A DNA stretch of 64,000 nucleotides, from contig JAHLLQ010000001.1 of NCBI GenBank assembly GCA_020444065.1, positions 248,001 to 312,000 on the forward strand, in the 5' to 3' direction. Positions 25,280 to 34,012 of this stretch are shown here, in pieces. The position numbers and the translations under genes were made by a program. Under the pieces are notes generated by a model that saw only the letters and a program-made list of their open reading frames with translations, was not told the origin of the DNA and did no database searches. Positions within the stretch are counted from its first letter, which is position 1, and each line of letters begins with the position of its first letter. This DNA is from a bacterium (GTDB taxonomy: Bacteria; Sumerlaeota; Sumerlaeia; SLMS01; JAHLLQ01).

Positions 25280-25732
25280 ATGACCCAATTCAAGAAACAC
25301 TTCACAGTTCGAGAGGCGCAGGAGCTTCTGCCGGGCGTCCAGGCGCTGCTGCGCCGGATTCACAATCTGCTTTCCCAGCCGATCCTGATCGAAATGGAGG
25401 AAATGCGCCCCGTTCGCCCTGCATCGGAACGTGCCCGCTCGATGGTCATCGAGGGTCCCGCCGCGCCAGACCTCCCAATCGATCAGTTGCCTCTCCCCCG
25501 CACCGTCGAAGGCAGGCATGAAGAGGCGGACAAGATCCTGCGCTCGATGGTCGAGCGCGGAATCCTCATCCAGGACGTCCGCCGTGGACTGATCGATTTC
25601 CCGCATATGTTGTACGGGGAACGCGAAGTTCTTCTGTGCTATGAACTAGCGGACGGCGATGAGATCGGTTGGTATCACGATCTGCACGCCGGCTTCTCTG
25701 GGCGCCAGCCCATCCCACTCGATGCGGAGTGA
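25280..25732 (+). CDS. DUF2203 family protein
   Basis: 150 residues from the ATG at 25280. The family signature is present at both ends: HFTVREAQELLPGVQALLRR at 7-26 and the C-terminal IQDVRRGLIDFPHMLYGE, LLCYELADGDEIGWYHDLHAGFSGRQP. Soluble, no signal. The family is widespread and uncharacterised. It often sits near general metabolic genes. The final FWHDL/GFAGRQ-like motif with conserved His and Asp could be a metal site, but this is not established. Convergent with the dipeptidase gene. Confidence 0.85.
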   Translation: MTQFKKHFTVREAQELLPGVQALLRRIHNLLSQPILIEMEEMRPVRPASERARSMVIEGPAAPDLPIDQLPLPRTVEGRHEEADKILRSMVERGILIQDVRRGLIDFPHMLYGEREVLLCYELADGDEIGWYHDLHAGFSGRQPIPLDAE

Positions 25733-25747
25733 TTGGATTCTGGATCG

Positions 25748-27313
25748 TTACTCGGTCGCTGCCAGCAGACCCATCGCTGTCCCGTAGATCCGGGCATTGC
25801 GAATGATGGATTCCACGGGCATCCGTTCGTCAGCCTGGTGAGCCAACTCGGGCTCGACTCCAGACAGAATCGGTCCGAAAGCGCAGCAATTGGGAATCGC
25901 CTTGGCGTAGGTCGTTCCGGCGGTCGCCTTCAATTCGCCCTTCTCGCCCGTCACCAATTCATAGCCCTGCTGCAGCGCCTTGATGTACGGAGCGACGGCT
26001 TCATTCTCGGGATCGAGGAAGATCGCGTCCTTGGCCTTGCCGCGCTTGGAGGCCTTGATTTCCAGGCCCGTGACGCGTCCGTATTCTGCACCGGCCTCGG
26101 CGCAGCGCTTCAGCGTTTCCGCCGTCAGCAGCCCCATAGTCGGGCGCACGTTCAAAACGGAGCGTCCCTTTTCGGCGTCCATCTCTAGCAGAGAAAGACT
26201 GACGGTCGTGTCGCCGATGAAGTGATGGCTGGCGTGCAGATTGAGATTGGTTCCGGTCAGGTCCGAACCTGCGATGTAGAGGAAGCCCGCGTACTTTCGA
26301 ACGCTCTCCGGGAATGTGGTGATGGACTTCATGAAGTCGAGCGCATCAAGAATGGCGTTGTGGCCCTTCTCCGGCGTCGAGGAGTGCGTGCCTTTGCCGA
26401 GGAACGTCACGACGGCTTCACAACGCCCGTCGCCCAGTGCGCGTTCCTTGTTCGGCAGCAGCGTGATATTCGCTCCGCTGTGTTCGACCGTGTACTCGGT
26501 GGTGGCGCGAACAAGTTCCTTCATGACCTCGGCGCGCTTGTCCGCGGGGAAACGCAAAGTCAACTCGCAGACGCTCGGCACGATGTTCTCGCGTTCGCCA
26601 CCGATCAGGCTGACAAACTCCATCCCCGTCTCGGCGTGTGGGCCTTCATCGGTCCAGTCGGCATCGAGTTGGACGGAAATCATGCCCTTCTCGCCGTTGA
26701 TGATCGGGAAGTTCGCGTCGGGCGTGAAAGCGAAGTTGGGTGCGGGATTCAGTTCCAGGTACCGGGCGATGTCGCCCCAATCGCTGGTTTCTTCCGTGGT
26801 GCCGATGACGATATTCACCGTGCAGGGCAGTTGGATCCCAGCTTCCTTCAGAGCCCACAATCCGTAGAGCGACTGGATAAGTGGCCCCTTGTCATCCTGG
26901 ATGCCGCGTCCCCACAAATGGCCGTCCGCAATCTCGCCGCTGAACGGCGGATAGGTCCACTCGCCCACTGGCGTTACGACGTCGATGTGTGTCGCGATGT
27001 CGTAGATGGGAGCATTCGGATCGGGGTGCGGCCAACTGATTTCGCCAGCCAGATTATCCACGACGCGGAACTCGAAACCCATAGCGTGGGCGCGCTCGCC
27101 CAACCACTCGAAGCACGCAGGGATCTGCTCCTGGTACTTCGCTTCCTGCTCGGGACTGCCGCCGCTGACCGTTTCAAACTGCAGGATCCGAGTGCTGTCC
27201 GCGAGCAACTCGTCGCGATGCTCTTCCATGAAGGCCGCTACCAGCTCATTGATCTGCTGGGGGGCGAGGGCCTTGTTCGCCGGGTTCTCGGTGCTTCGCG
27301 GGGCTGACTCCAC
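25748..27313 (-). CDS. M20 family dipeptidase (PepV/Sapep-like)
   Basis: 521 residues from a GTG at 27313 with GGAGAG nearby. Di-zinc metallopeptidase: IYDIATHIDVVTPVGEW (His and Asp), LWGRGIQDDKGPL (bridging Asp), IGTTEETSDWGD (catalytic Glu, metal Glu), FTPDANFPIINGEKG (metal Asp) and the last His in ELAHQADERMPVE. The large lid (about 210-400) and the GTTYAKAIPNCCAFGP segment are typical of PepV-type Xaa-dipeptidases. Cytoplasmic, no signal peptide. It is distinct from the YodQ-like M20 enzyme at 15216. No operon partner is evident. Confidence 0.88.
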   Translation of the reverse strand: MESAPRSTENPANKALAPQQINELVAAFMEEHRDELLADSTRILQFETVSGGSPEQEAKYQEQIPACFEWLGERAHAMGFEFRVVDNLAGEISWPHPDPNAPIYDIATHIDVVTPVGEWTYPPFSGEIADGHLWGRGIQDDKGPLIQSLYGLWALKEAGIQLPCTVNIVIGTTEETSDWGDIARYLELNPAPNFAFTPDANFPIINGEKGMISVQLDADWTDEGPHAETGMEFVSLIGGERENIVPSVCELTLRFPADKRAEVMKELVRATTEYTVEHSGANITLLPNKERALGDGRCEAVVTFLGKGTHSSTPEKGHNAILDALDFMKSITTFPESVRKYAGFLYIAGSDLTGTNLNLHASHHFIGDTTVSLSLLEMDAEKGRSVLNVRPTMGLLTAETLKRCAEAGAEYGRVTGLEIKASKRGKAKDAIFLDPENEAVAPYIKALQQGYELVTGEKGELKATAGTTYAKAIPNCCAFGPILSGVEPELAHQADERMPVESIIRNARIYGTAMGLLAATE

Positions 27314-27563
27314 GGATTCTGTCTCTCCTCGTCGTTAAAAAGTCCTGAGGGCTTCTCAACCCACCAAGGGAAGCATCATGGGAGCCACGATCATGCTGGA
27401 TCAAGGTTAACCTGCAGATGGGATTTCCGAAGTTGTCCAGGATATCGTACTCCGCGGGCAGACCACGGGTGAAGATGTCATTTTCAAGGGTCAAACGCCA
27501 TTTGACCTCGTCTCACAAGTGCGCATCAATAGAGTCCATCGTGGAATTCGGGAGGATGGGCCG

Positions 27564-29387
27564 GTGAGCATGCGGAATCCTATGACAGACACCTTGGGCG
27601 CGCAGCAGAGACCTGGAACGGCGATTTCGCTGCTTTTTTGTGCGATTTTCGCGCTCTCGGTTACATCCCTTTTTGCCCAGGAGATGGACCTGGGCGTCGA
27701 ACCGGAGTTGGAGCAGACGCGCTATCGCGTCGACGGAACCGTCCGCGGCCCCGCCGGTCCGGCCGAAGGCGTAACGGTTCACCTGGAAGTCAGCGACATG
27801 CGCATCCGCCGCCAAGTCGGCTATCTTCAGACGCACACGGATACGGAGGGAATGTTCACCTTCGATCTGAGTGAGTACGACTTCCCGCAGCTCGGCCTTG
27901 AGTTCTACACCGTCTCGCCTCGGTTCATCGAGGGCCTGAAGATTGAGGTCGTGAATCGAGAAGACCTGCCGCTTTCGCTGGAATTGAACCTTCAGCCGGG
28001 CACGATGGCGCGCGGAACAGTGCATGATACAGAGGGCAATCCCCTGCCGGAGGTCTACATCCAGGCACCCGGAATTCGCCCGCAACAGAGCGACGAGGAT
28101 GGCGATTGGGAGTGCTTCGGAATCCCGCCCGGATTCACGCGGCTGCAATTCACGAAGGATGGCTACGCGACCGAGCAGCTCGAGATCAGATCCCAGGAAC
28201 CGGAAGTCCTCGAAGGATTCGAGATCACGATGAAGAGCTCGCGCCAGTTGATCGGGCGTGTGGTTAACTGGGGGGGACAGCCCGTGCCGGAGGCGCTGGT
28301 GACCTTCGAGTATCGCGACCGCGGCAAGAACGCCGTAACCAACGAAGAAGGCGTCGCAAGGATCGTGGGCATTCCGGCGGTCATCGAGGAAGGCGCGGCG
28401 GAGGTTCTTCTGCAGGCAAAGGGCTACCTTCCGACCCGGTTGCCCCTGGATCCGAACGAGATCGGCGAGAGGCCAATCGACTGGACGATCGATCGTGGCG
28501 TGTCACTTGCAGGAACCGTGAAGCTGCCGGATGGAACGCCGGCGGCAGGTTCAATCATCATGGCGGGCGAAGAAGCCGCCGGAGCGCCGCAGGCACAGGC
28601 ATCGGCAGATGGAACATGGGAAATCGGTCCATTCCCACCGGGAGAAGAACTGATCCTCACCGCCCTGCCGCCCAGCTTCGAACCGACATGGAGCATTGCG
28701 GACCTCGTTGTTCAGCCGAGCGCGGAGTCGAACAAATACAAGGGCAACGTCGAGCTCTGGCCGAAGGGCTTCTCGAGCACCTTCGCGATCGAGTACGATG
28801 GCACCACGATGCGAATGCGGCGATACGACAAGGGGGATCACGGATTCGGCGCGCCGATCAACTACGAAGCCCCATGGGACGGCGCGTCTGGCTACTTGGA
28901 GGGAACGCTCGAGGTCGTCGGAATGATGCAATCCGGAAACTTCACGCTCCGCCAGCGCAGTTCATTTGGTGAAGGACTGGCCGGGGAATGGGAGCTGCGA
29001 GAAGAAATCGGCGCCTCGGAACTGAAGGTCGCCCCCGTCCAGGAAGTCGTGCAGTTGCCTTTCATTACTGGACTTGCAAATATGGACTTCAAGCTGGATG
29101 TCGCCCAGGAATTGTCCGGCCAGGTGCTGACCGAAGACGGGCACCCATTCATCGATGGCTACGTGTTCTTGACCAGGTGGAACGACACGGATGTCTTCAC
29201 GCCCCGGGCTGAAATCGAAGCCGCCGGACGGTTCCATTTCAATCGCGTTCCGCAGGGGGTCTTCTACCTGATCGCGTATGATGAAGAACAAGCGAACTCC
29301 GCCGGGCCGTTTCCGGCCCGAGGCGGAGTAAATGACCTGCAGTTAATTGCGGGAGATGACGGCGAGCACGATCCGCTCGACGACTGA
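27564..29387 (+). CDS. Secreted protein with repeated carboxypeptidase-regulatory-like domains
   Basis: About 607 residues from a GTG at 27564 with GGAGG eight bases before. A signal peptide (GTAISLLFCAIFALSVTSLFA, cut near AQE) is followed by a string of beta-sandwich modules of the CarboxypepD_reg/SpaA type. Examples are VDGTVRGPAGPAEGVTVHLE, ARGTVHDTEGNPLPEVYIQA, LIGRVVNWGGQPVPEALVTF, LAGTVKLPDGTPAAGSIIMA and, last, LSGQVLTEDGHPFIDGYVFL. A central segment (about 390-500) lacks the repeat and may be a separate domain. No enzyme motif, anchor or lipobox is seen. Probably periplasmic or surface-exposed. A strong hairpin lies in its 3' end. Confidence 0.8.
   Translation: MSMRNPMTDTLGAQQRPGTAISLLFCAIFALSVTSLFAQEMDLGVEPELEQTRYRVDGTVRGPAGPAEGVTVHLEVSDMRIRRQVGYLQTHTDTEGMFTFDLSEYDFPQLGLEFYTVSPRFIEGLKIEVVNREDLPLSLELNLQPGTMARGTVHDTEGNPLPEVYIQAPGIRPQQSDEDGDWECFGIPPGFTRLQFTKDGYATEQLEIRSQEPEVLEGFEITMKSSRQLIGRVVNWGGQPVPEALVTFEYRDRGKNAVTNEEGVARIVGIPAVIEEGAAEVLLQAKGYLPTRLPLDPNEIGERPIDWTIDRGVSLAGTVKLPDGTPAAGSIIMAGEEAAGAPQAQASADGTWEIGPFPPGEELILTALPPSFEPTWSIADLVVQPSAESNKYKGNVELWPKGFSSTFAIEYDGTTMRMRRYDKGDHGFGAPINYEAPWDGASGYLEGTLEVVGMMQSGNFTLRQRSSFGEGLAGEWELREEIGASELKVAPVQEVVQLPFITGLANMDFKLDVAQELSGQVLTEDGHPFIDGYVFLTRWNDTDVFTPRAEIEAAGRFHFNRVPQGVFYLIAYDEEQANSAGPFPARGGVNDLQLIAGDDGEHDPLDD
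29296..29329. other. Strong inverted repeat in the 3' end of a coding region
   Basis: ACTCCGCC-GGGCCG, loop TTT, CGGCCC-GA-GGCGGAGT (with one extra C by the loop): about 14 bp with a small bulge. It lies 58 bases before the stop of the secreted protein gene and about 65 bases past the stop of the convergent yugP-like gene. It could end the latter's transcript, though no U-run follows on the minus strand. Confidence 0.45.
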
Positions 29388-29393
29388 GCGAGA

Positions 29394-30116
29394 TCAGTCG
29401 CGGCCGCCCAACAGACCCAGCCGAATCATGAAGTACAGCAGAGTCAGCATCGCGGTCACGGTGCCGGCGACGTAGGTCATCGCCGCTGCTCCCAACACCT
29501 TCGAGACAGCCGCGCTTTCCTGGGGCCCGGAGATGAGTCCGAGCTTGGGCAGCATCTTCTTTGCGCGAGAGGAAGCATCGAACTCGACGGGCAGATTCAC
29601 AATCTGGAACACGACGACGGCCGCAAACAGGACTACGCCAACGAGAGCGATCATCTTCCCGAAAGCAACCATGCCCATCATCATCATGATCATCCCGATG
29701 AAGATGGCTCCCCAGGAGAGATTGGATCCAAAGGCGGCCACCGGCACGATCGCATTGCGCACAGCCAGCGGGGCGTACTTGCGAGCATGCTGGACGGCAT
29801 GTCCTGCTTCGTGACAGGCAACGCCCAGCGACGCCACGCTGCGCCCATCATAGACTGTCGGCGACAGCCGCAGGACTTTGCTGCGTGGGTCATAATGATC
29901 CGACAAGAACCCGGAAACGCGCTCGATGCCCACCACGTCGCCAAGACCGGCTTCGCGCAGCATCTCGTGAGCCGCCTGTGCCCCAGTGACGCCGGAAGAG
30001 CTTTGGACCTTGCTATACTTGCTAAATCGAGATTTTACAAGGAGACTCGTCCCGCCGGCGAGCACGAGGCCTGGCAGCAACACCAAAACGATGTAGAGCG
30101 GATCAAAGAATATCAT
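29394..30116 (-). CDS. yugP: YugP-type neutral zinc metallopeptidase (membrane)
   Basis: 240 residues from the ATG at 30116 (GAGG nine bases upstream; a TTG two codons earlier is less likely). An N-terminal membrane helix precedes the zinc motif CHEAGHAVQHA near residue 105, followed by further helices near 120-175 and 205-235. The conserved SGFLSDHYDPRSKVLRLSP and LPVEFDASSRAKKML segments identify the DUF2268-unrelated YugP/Zn-peptidase_2 family. Membrane-embedded protease of unknown substrate. Convergent with the preceding gene by six bases. Confidence 0.9.
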   Translation of the reverse strand: MIFFDPLYIVLVLLPGLVLAGGTSLLVKSRFSKYSKVQSSSGVTGAQAAHEMLREAGLGDVVGIERVSGFLSDHYDPRSKVLRLSPTVYDGRSVASLGVACHEAGHAVQHARKYAPLAVRNAIVPVAAFGSNLSWGAIFIGMIMMMMGMVAFGKMIALVGVVLFAAVVVFQIVNLPVEFDASSRAKKMLPKLGLISGPQESAAVSKVLGAAAMTYVAGTVTAMLTLLYFMIRLGLLGGRD

Positions 30117-30218
30117 TGTCAAACCCTCGGCCTAATCTGGTCTGGGGGAGGTCATACTGCCCCGCCACGTCATGCTCTTTAGAGAAAGGCGTGCCCATAC
30201 GAACAAAAATCGAACAGG

Positions 30219-31505
30219 TCAGGTGGCCAGGATGATCTTCGGGGCCTTCGGCATGAATGCGAACGAGGCGAACGAGACCATGCAGGTGCGGTCCGAACTG
30301 TTGTTCTGGTCGTAGCGCAGCAACTTAGCCTGATGATCGCCATCGAGCGCGGACAAGAGGCAATATATAGGAGCAATCGAACAGACTCGCGTAGCGTTGG
30401 CGTCATCGCGGAAGAACTCAAAGAACGCGTCGGGCTCGATGGCCTCGATGTGCTTCAGCGCGTTGCGATCGCGCTCCCCCACAGCCTGGACAAACTCATC
30501 GCTGTTCAGTTCCTGATCGCCGAACTGCGGGCCGCAGTGCGAGAAATCCACGCCGCCAATCAGAACGACGCGATCGCCTTCGCGCTGCAGGACTTTGCGA
30601 AGTGCCTCGACGAAATCCTGGATTTCCGCTTCGGTCTTCGGCGATCCTCCATCGACCAACAGGTCTTCAAACGAGGACACAAGAATCGGCACAATCTTGA
30701 ATGGACGGTTCTTCAGGACATGCTGAAGGTAGACGACCTGCAATTCAATCGTATGCTCCTCGCCGTGCAGATACTCCTCCGCGTACAACTCGCCGCCGAA
30801 CTCTTCGGCCAGTGAATCGAGGAGCTCGGTATCCACCTCGACGGTGCCGAGTGGCGTCTCGAACGGTTTGCGCGTTGCGATGAAGCGATGCGTCGCGTCG
30901 CAATGAAGCGTTCCGAGAATGATGAACGTCGTCGCGCGAGTGTGCTCGGCAATGGCCTTGTAGGCCCAGGCATAAGCCTCTCCCCCGCGCTGGTAGTCGA
31001 TGTGCGGAGAGAGAACCGCGCGCACGTTCGCGTGGGGAAGTTCCAGCTTCGCGGGAGGCGAATTCCGCGACATCCCGTGTCGGCGCAACTCCTCGCCCAG
31101 GTCCTTCATCATCTTCAGGCGATCTTCCTCGACGAAGACGACAGACTGACGCGTCGGTGCATCCTGGTAACGCTGCTTCCGCTCTTCCCACTTCTGCTGA
31201 AAGCGCTCGGAGAACAACAACAACGCCTCGTCCAGTTGTTGAGCCATGTTCTGCAAGATCTCGACCGGGATCGGCGTTCCGAATTCCTTTCCGGCAACCG
31301 TCGCGAGTTCCTGGAGCGTGTGCTGGCCGTCCGCGAACTGGAGAAAGAAGATCAGAAGCGGGTCGGGCTGCAGAGCAATCAGACCCTCAATGACGTTCAG
31401 TGGGTCGCGCACTACGAGGACGGTCTGCTCGCCGGCCTGCGCGGGAACGATCTCCACCGGACGGACGGCGGGCGTATCGAGTGGGAAAACAGGGAATTCG
31501 TTCAA
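30219..31505 (-). CDS. amrB: Memo-like protein (AmmeMemoRadiSam system protein B) with N-terminal domain
   Basis: 428 residues. The C-terminal ~270 residues are a Memo domain: VLSPHIDYQRGGEAYAWAYK near 163-182, FIILGTLH, GEEHTIELQVVYLQHV and LIGGVDFSHCGPQFGD, with the His/Asp/Cys residues that bind metal in some homologues. The first ~120 residues form a separate helical domain (LQPDPLLIFFLQFADGQHT) that is also seen in other bacterial Memo proteins. The usual partners AmmeA (AMMECR1) and the radical SAM AmmeR are not in the window. The function of the bacterial system is unknown. The gene stands alone on the minus strand. Confidence 0.85.
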   Translation of the reverse strand: MNEFPVFPLDTPAVRPVEIVPAQAGEQTVLVVRDPLNVIEGLIALQPDPLLIFFLQFADGQHTLQELATVAGKEFGTPIPVEILQNMAQQLDEALLLFSERFQQKWEERKQRYQDAPTRQSVVFVEEDRLKMMKDLGEELRRHGMSRNSPPAKLELPHANVRAVLSPHIDYQRGGEAYAWAYKAIAEHTRATTFIILGTLHCDATHRFIATRKPFETPLGTVEVDTELLDSLAEEFGGELYAEEYLHGEEHTIELQVVYLQHVLKNRPFKIVPILVSSFEDLLVDGGSPKTEAEIQDFVEALRKVLQREGDRVVLIGGVDFSHCGPQFGDQELNSDEFVQAVGERDRNALKHIEAIEPDAFFEFFRDDANATRVCSIAPIYCLLSALDGDHQAKLLRYDQNNSSDRTCMVSFASFAFMPKAPKIILAT

Positions 31506-31592
31506 ATCAAAACCTCCAGGGGCATCAGGCGCCGCCTCGGCGGACGCGGGCGCCCATTGCAGGCACCGCGGCGCGGCACTGGCAACGGAAAC

Positions 31593-32330
31593 TCATGGAT
31601 TCGGCGCGAATTCGACGAGATAAACGCCCTGGGTGCGGTAATCGTATCCAACGTGACCAGACAGAAGAAGACGCTCATCCTTCGGAATGGCTTCATCAAG
31701 GACTGCGGTCAGTTCAATCCACAGGTCGTGGAAACTCCGCACTTCCTCCGGCTCCCGCTGAAGGTAAGTCTCTCGGTCCGCGCAGTCTGATGAGCAGAGA
31801 TAGACTAATCCACTTCGGGGATCTCCAACGATCTCTTCAGACAAAGCTTCCGGTTCGATGTGGCAAGTCGCGAGCAGAAATCCTTCTTCCGATGGACGCA
31901 CAACAAGTATTCGAAAGGCTGCGTCTGGCACGATGAGGAGATGGGAATCCGATGAGAGCTCATGCTGACGATGGCAGTCGATGAGTCGATTCTGGAGTTC
32001 GCAGAGTTCCGATTTGCTCAACAACCCGGCCCTCCATCCCCCGCAGGCAAGCAGGCGATCATCATTCCAGATTACGGTTCCGTCCTCCCATGCGGCGAAG
32101 AGAACGGAGACTTGCCGAAGAGATTGCCGTTCCCAGTCCTCCCGGTCTCTTGTCCGGAGGATCTGACAGGGCGCTTTTCTAGTGTAGATAATGATCGGTG
32201 GGGTCACGGCAAGACGCTGGATGAGGGCTGAGGTGCGTTCATCATCCATCGCGAGGGATTGTCCCAGGACCATCCCGCCATGGCTTAAGAAAGTCAATAC
32301 GCCCAGCATTAGGAGAATCAGATGTTTCAT
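31593..32330 (-). CDS. Hypothetical exported protein
   Basis: 245 residues from the ATG at 32330, which has GGGAGAG just upstream and begins a clear signal peptide (MKHLILLMLGVLTFLSHGGM, cut near VLGQS). The mature part is a mixed alpha/beta protein with several Cys residues (CQIL, LLACGG, CELQ, DCHRQ, ATCHIE, CSSDC), which could form disulfides outside the cytoplasm. I recognise no family. Segments such as SVLFAAWEDGTVIWNDDRL look like a beta-rich domain seen in small exported planctomycetal proteins, but this is only a resemblance. Divergent from the DUF1697 gene. Confidence 0.65.
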   Translation of the reverse strand: MKHLILLMLGVLTFLSHGGMVLGQSLAMDDERTSALIQRLAVTPPIIIYTRKAPCQILRTRDREDWERQSLRQVSVLFAAWEDGTVIWNDDRLLACGGWRAGLLSKSELCELQNRLIDCHRQHELSSDSHLLIVPDAAFRILVVRPSEEGFLLATCHIEPEALSEEIVGDPRSGLVYLCSSDCADRETYLQREPEEVRSFHDLWIELTAVLDEAIPKDERLLLSGHVGYDYRTQGVYLVEFAPNP

Positions 32331-32421
32331 GATTTCTCTCCCCACGATGATCCGACCTTGCGCACGAGGGGCGAGTTTGCTGCAGTGCTCTCAGAATCGG
32401 GATTCCCAGAGGGGACAGCGC

Positions 32422-32937
32422 ATGGCCTCGATCGTCTTCCTTCGCGGCGTGAATGTGGGTGGAAAAAAGTCGTTCCGCCCATCGCAACTGACAAAGGAAC
32501 TGAGTCATCTCGAGATGACGAGCATCGGTGCGGCCGGGACGTATGTGGTGCGGTCGCGCCTGGCAGCGGCGAAACTGCGATCCGAGATCAGCGAGGCGCT
32601 GCCGGTTGAGGCCGAGGTCATTGTGTGTTCTGCGGAGGGTCTATCGAAGCTGGCTGCTGCGGACCGATTCGGCCGCTTGCCGGATGAATGGATCAAGGCG
32701 GCAACGATTCTGGCAGCAAAGCCGAAGAAGAGCCCAGAGTTGCCAATCGATGTACCCGCGGGAGAGGACTGGCAAGTTCGGCTCGTCGATCAGATCGGTC
32801 CGTTTGTCCTGAGCCTTCGGCGGCGGATCGGGAAGAGGCTGATCTACCCGAACGAAGTCGTGGAGAAGCATTTCGGCGTGCCCGCCACAACGAGAACGTG
32901 GAATACGATCGAGAAGATCACCGCCGTGCTGAAGTAG
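32422..32937 (+). CDS. DUF1697 family protein
   Basis: 171 residues from the ATG at 32422 with GAGGGG upstream (the longer open frame further 5' runs antisense to the exported protein gene). The family signature is exact at the N-terminus (MASIVFLRGVNVGGKKSFR, the usual FLRGINVGG) and C-terminus (NEVVEKHFGVPATTRTWNT, the usual VxEKxLGxxxTTRNWNT). The IGAAGTYVVRS segment matches too. The family is small, soluble and uncharacterised. A palindromic element follows directly after its stop. Confidence 0.87.
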   Translation: MASIVFLRGVNVGGKKSFRPSQLTKELSHLEMTSIGAAGTYVVRSRLAAAKLRSEISEALPVEAEVIVCSAEGLSKLAAADRFGRLPDEWIKAATILAAKPKKSPELPIDVPAGEDWQVRLVDQIGPFVLSLRRRIGKRLIYPNEVVEKHFGVPATTRTWNTIEKITAVLK

Positions 32938-32939
32938 CT

Positions 32940-33076
32940 CCAGATCGTTCTCAGACTTCTGCTTGTGCCAAGGTCGAGGCGCGCAAGGCGGTGGCCGACG
33001 GGAACGTACTGAAGTACGTGACCGAGGCAGCCGACCGCAGCGCAACGAAGAAATTGGGACAATGAGAACGCCCTGC
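32940..33076. repeat. Palindromic intergenic element, probably a dispersed non-coding repeat
   Basis: A ~137-base stretch with imperfect terminal inverted repeats: CCAGATCGTTCTCA (32940-32953) and TGAGAACGCCCTG (33063-33075) pair at 11 of 13 positions. A perfect internal palindrome ACGTACT-GA-AGTACGT lies at 33004-33019, with further imperfect pairing between the arms. It encodes nothing credible. The sequence style (palindrome centre, TTGGGACAA near one end) recalls small dispersed elements I have seen in unrelated genomes. I see no second copy in this window. Confidence 0.5.
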
Positions 33077-33170
33077 ACGTGACTCTTGCATTACAGCTAT
33101 CCACTTGACGCAACGGGTCTGCATTGCGCACGATTCAATCCTGACGAAATCAGATTCTGGAGATTATGCA

Positions 33171-33908
33171 ATGCCAAACGACCCGGTGGTTGTGGATGCC
33201 GCGACGCCAGCCCCCAGAACTCCTAGCGACGCCATCACGCCGAAAGAGAAAGACCCCGACCGGCATCAGCAGTTCCTGTATCGAATGACGGATGGCCCAA
33301 TCAATCTGCTGTTTCTTGGCGACTCGATGCTGGATCTGTGGCCAAAGCTCGGTGAGTATTCCTGGCTGAGATTCGCTCAACACTATCCTGCCGACTTTGG
33401 AGTCATGGGAGACGCGACGGAGAACGTTCTTTGGCGAATTGAAAATGGTGAGCTGGAGGGAATTCATCCCCGAGTTCTCGTTCTCTTGATCGGCACGAAT
33501 AACATTGGCCTGTATCCAACAGAGAAGCCGGAGTGGGCGGCCGCGGGGGTTGCTAAGATCGTGCAGATCGTCCGACAGAAGTTGCCCATGACGAAGATCT
33601 TGCTTCTGGCGATCTTTCCTCGTGAAGAAAAAGACAACCCGATCCGTCAGCGAGTGGAAGAGGTGAATCAGATCATCTGTCACCTGGGCGAGGACCCAAT
33701 GGTCACGTACTTGGATATCGGCCACATCTTCCTGGATCCCGATGGGAATCTCATCCCGGGCATTACGGTTGATGGATTGCACCCGAGCGGAAGAGGATAC
33801 GATGCATGGTATGCGGCGATGATGCCGACTTTGAGCCAGATGTTGCGTCGGCCCCCCAGGCACTATCGCATGTCTGCGCGCCGTCTGCGCGCCCCGAAGC
33901 GGCACTGA
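33171..33908 (+). CDS. SGNH/GDSL-type esterase (PAF acetylhydrolase beta/gamma-like)
   Basis: 245 residues from the ATG at 33171 with GGAG upstream. SGNH hydrolase blocks: block I LLFLGDSMLDLW with Ser52, block II Gly in FGVMGDATENVLWR, block III LIGTNNIGLYP with Asn, and block V DGLHPSGRGYDAW with the catalytic Asp and His. The FGVMGDxTENVLWRI and LIGTNN patterns are those of the platelet-activating-factor acetylhydrolase beta/gamma subfamily. No signal peptide is obvious, so it may be cytoplasmic or its export is not classical. Substrate: acetyl or acyl esters, unknown. Bounded by a terminator. Confidence 0.88.
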   Translation: MPNDPVVVDAATPAPRTPSDAITPKEKDPDRHQQFLYRMTDGPINLLFLGDSMLDLWPKLGEYSWLRFAQHYPADFGVMGDATENVLWRIENGELEGIHPRVLVLLIGTNNIGLYPTEKPEWAAAGVAKIVQIVRQKLPMTKILLLAIFPREEKDNPIRQRVEEVNQIICHLGEDPMVTYLDIGHIFLDPDGNLIPGITVDGLHPSGRGYDAWYAAMMPTLSQMLRRPPRHYRMSARRLRAPKRH

Positions 33909-33943
33909 AGCTTCAGCATTCTCAGTTGCTCAGTCCTGAAGAA

Positions 33944-33983
33944 AGAATTGGCCCCCTCGTTTGCTCGAGGGGGGCCGAATTCT
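33944..33983. terminator. Bidirectional terminator between convergent genes
   Basis: AGAATT-GGCCCCCTCG, six-base loop TTTGCT, CGAGGGGGGCC-G-AATTCT. The stem is about 16 bp with a bulge, and A/T-rich flanks can supply U-tracts in both directions. It sits between the esterase stop (33908) and the stop of the giant minus-strand gene (34013). Confidence 0.75.
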
Positions 33984-34012
33984 CTGAACGTTCCGGGACT
34001 GCTCCCCCACCG

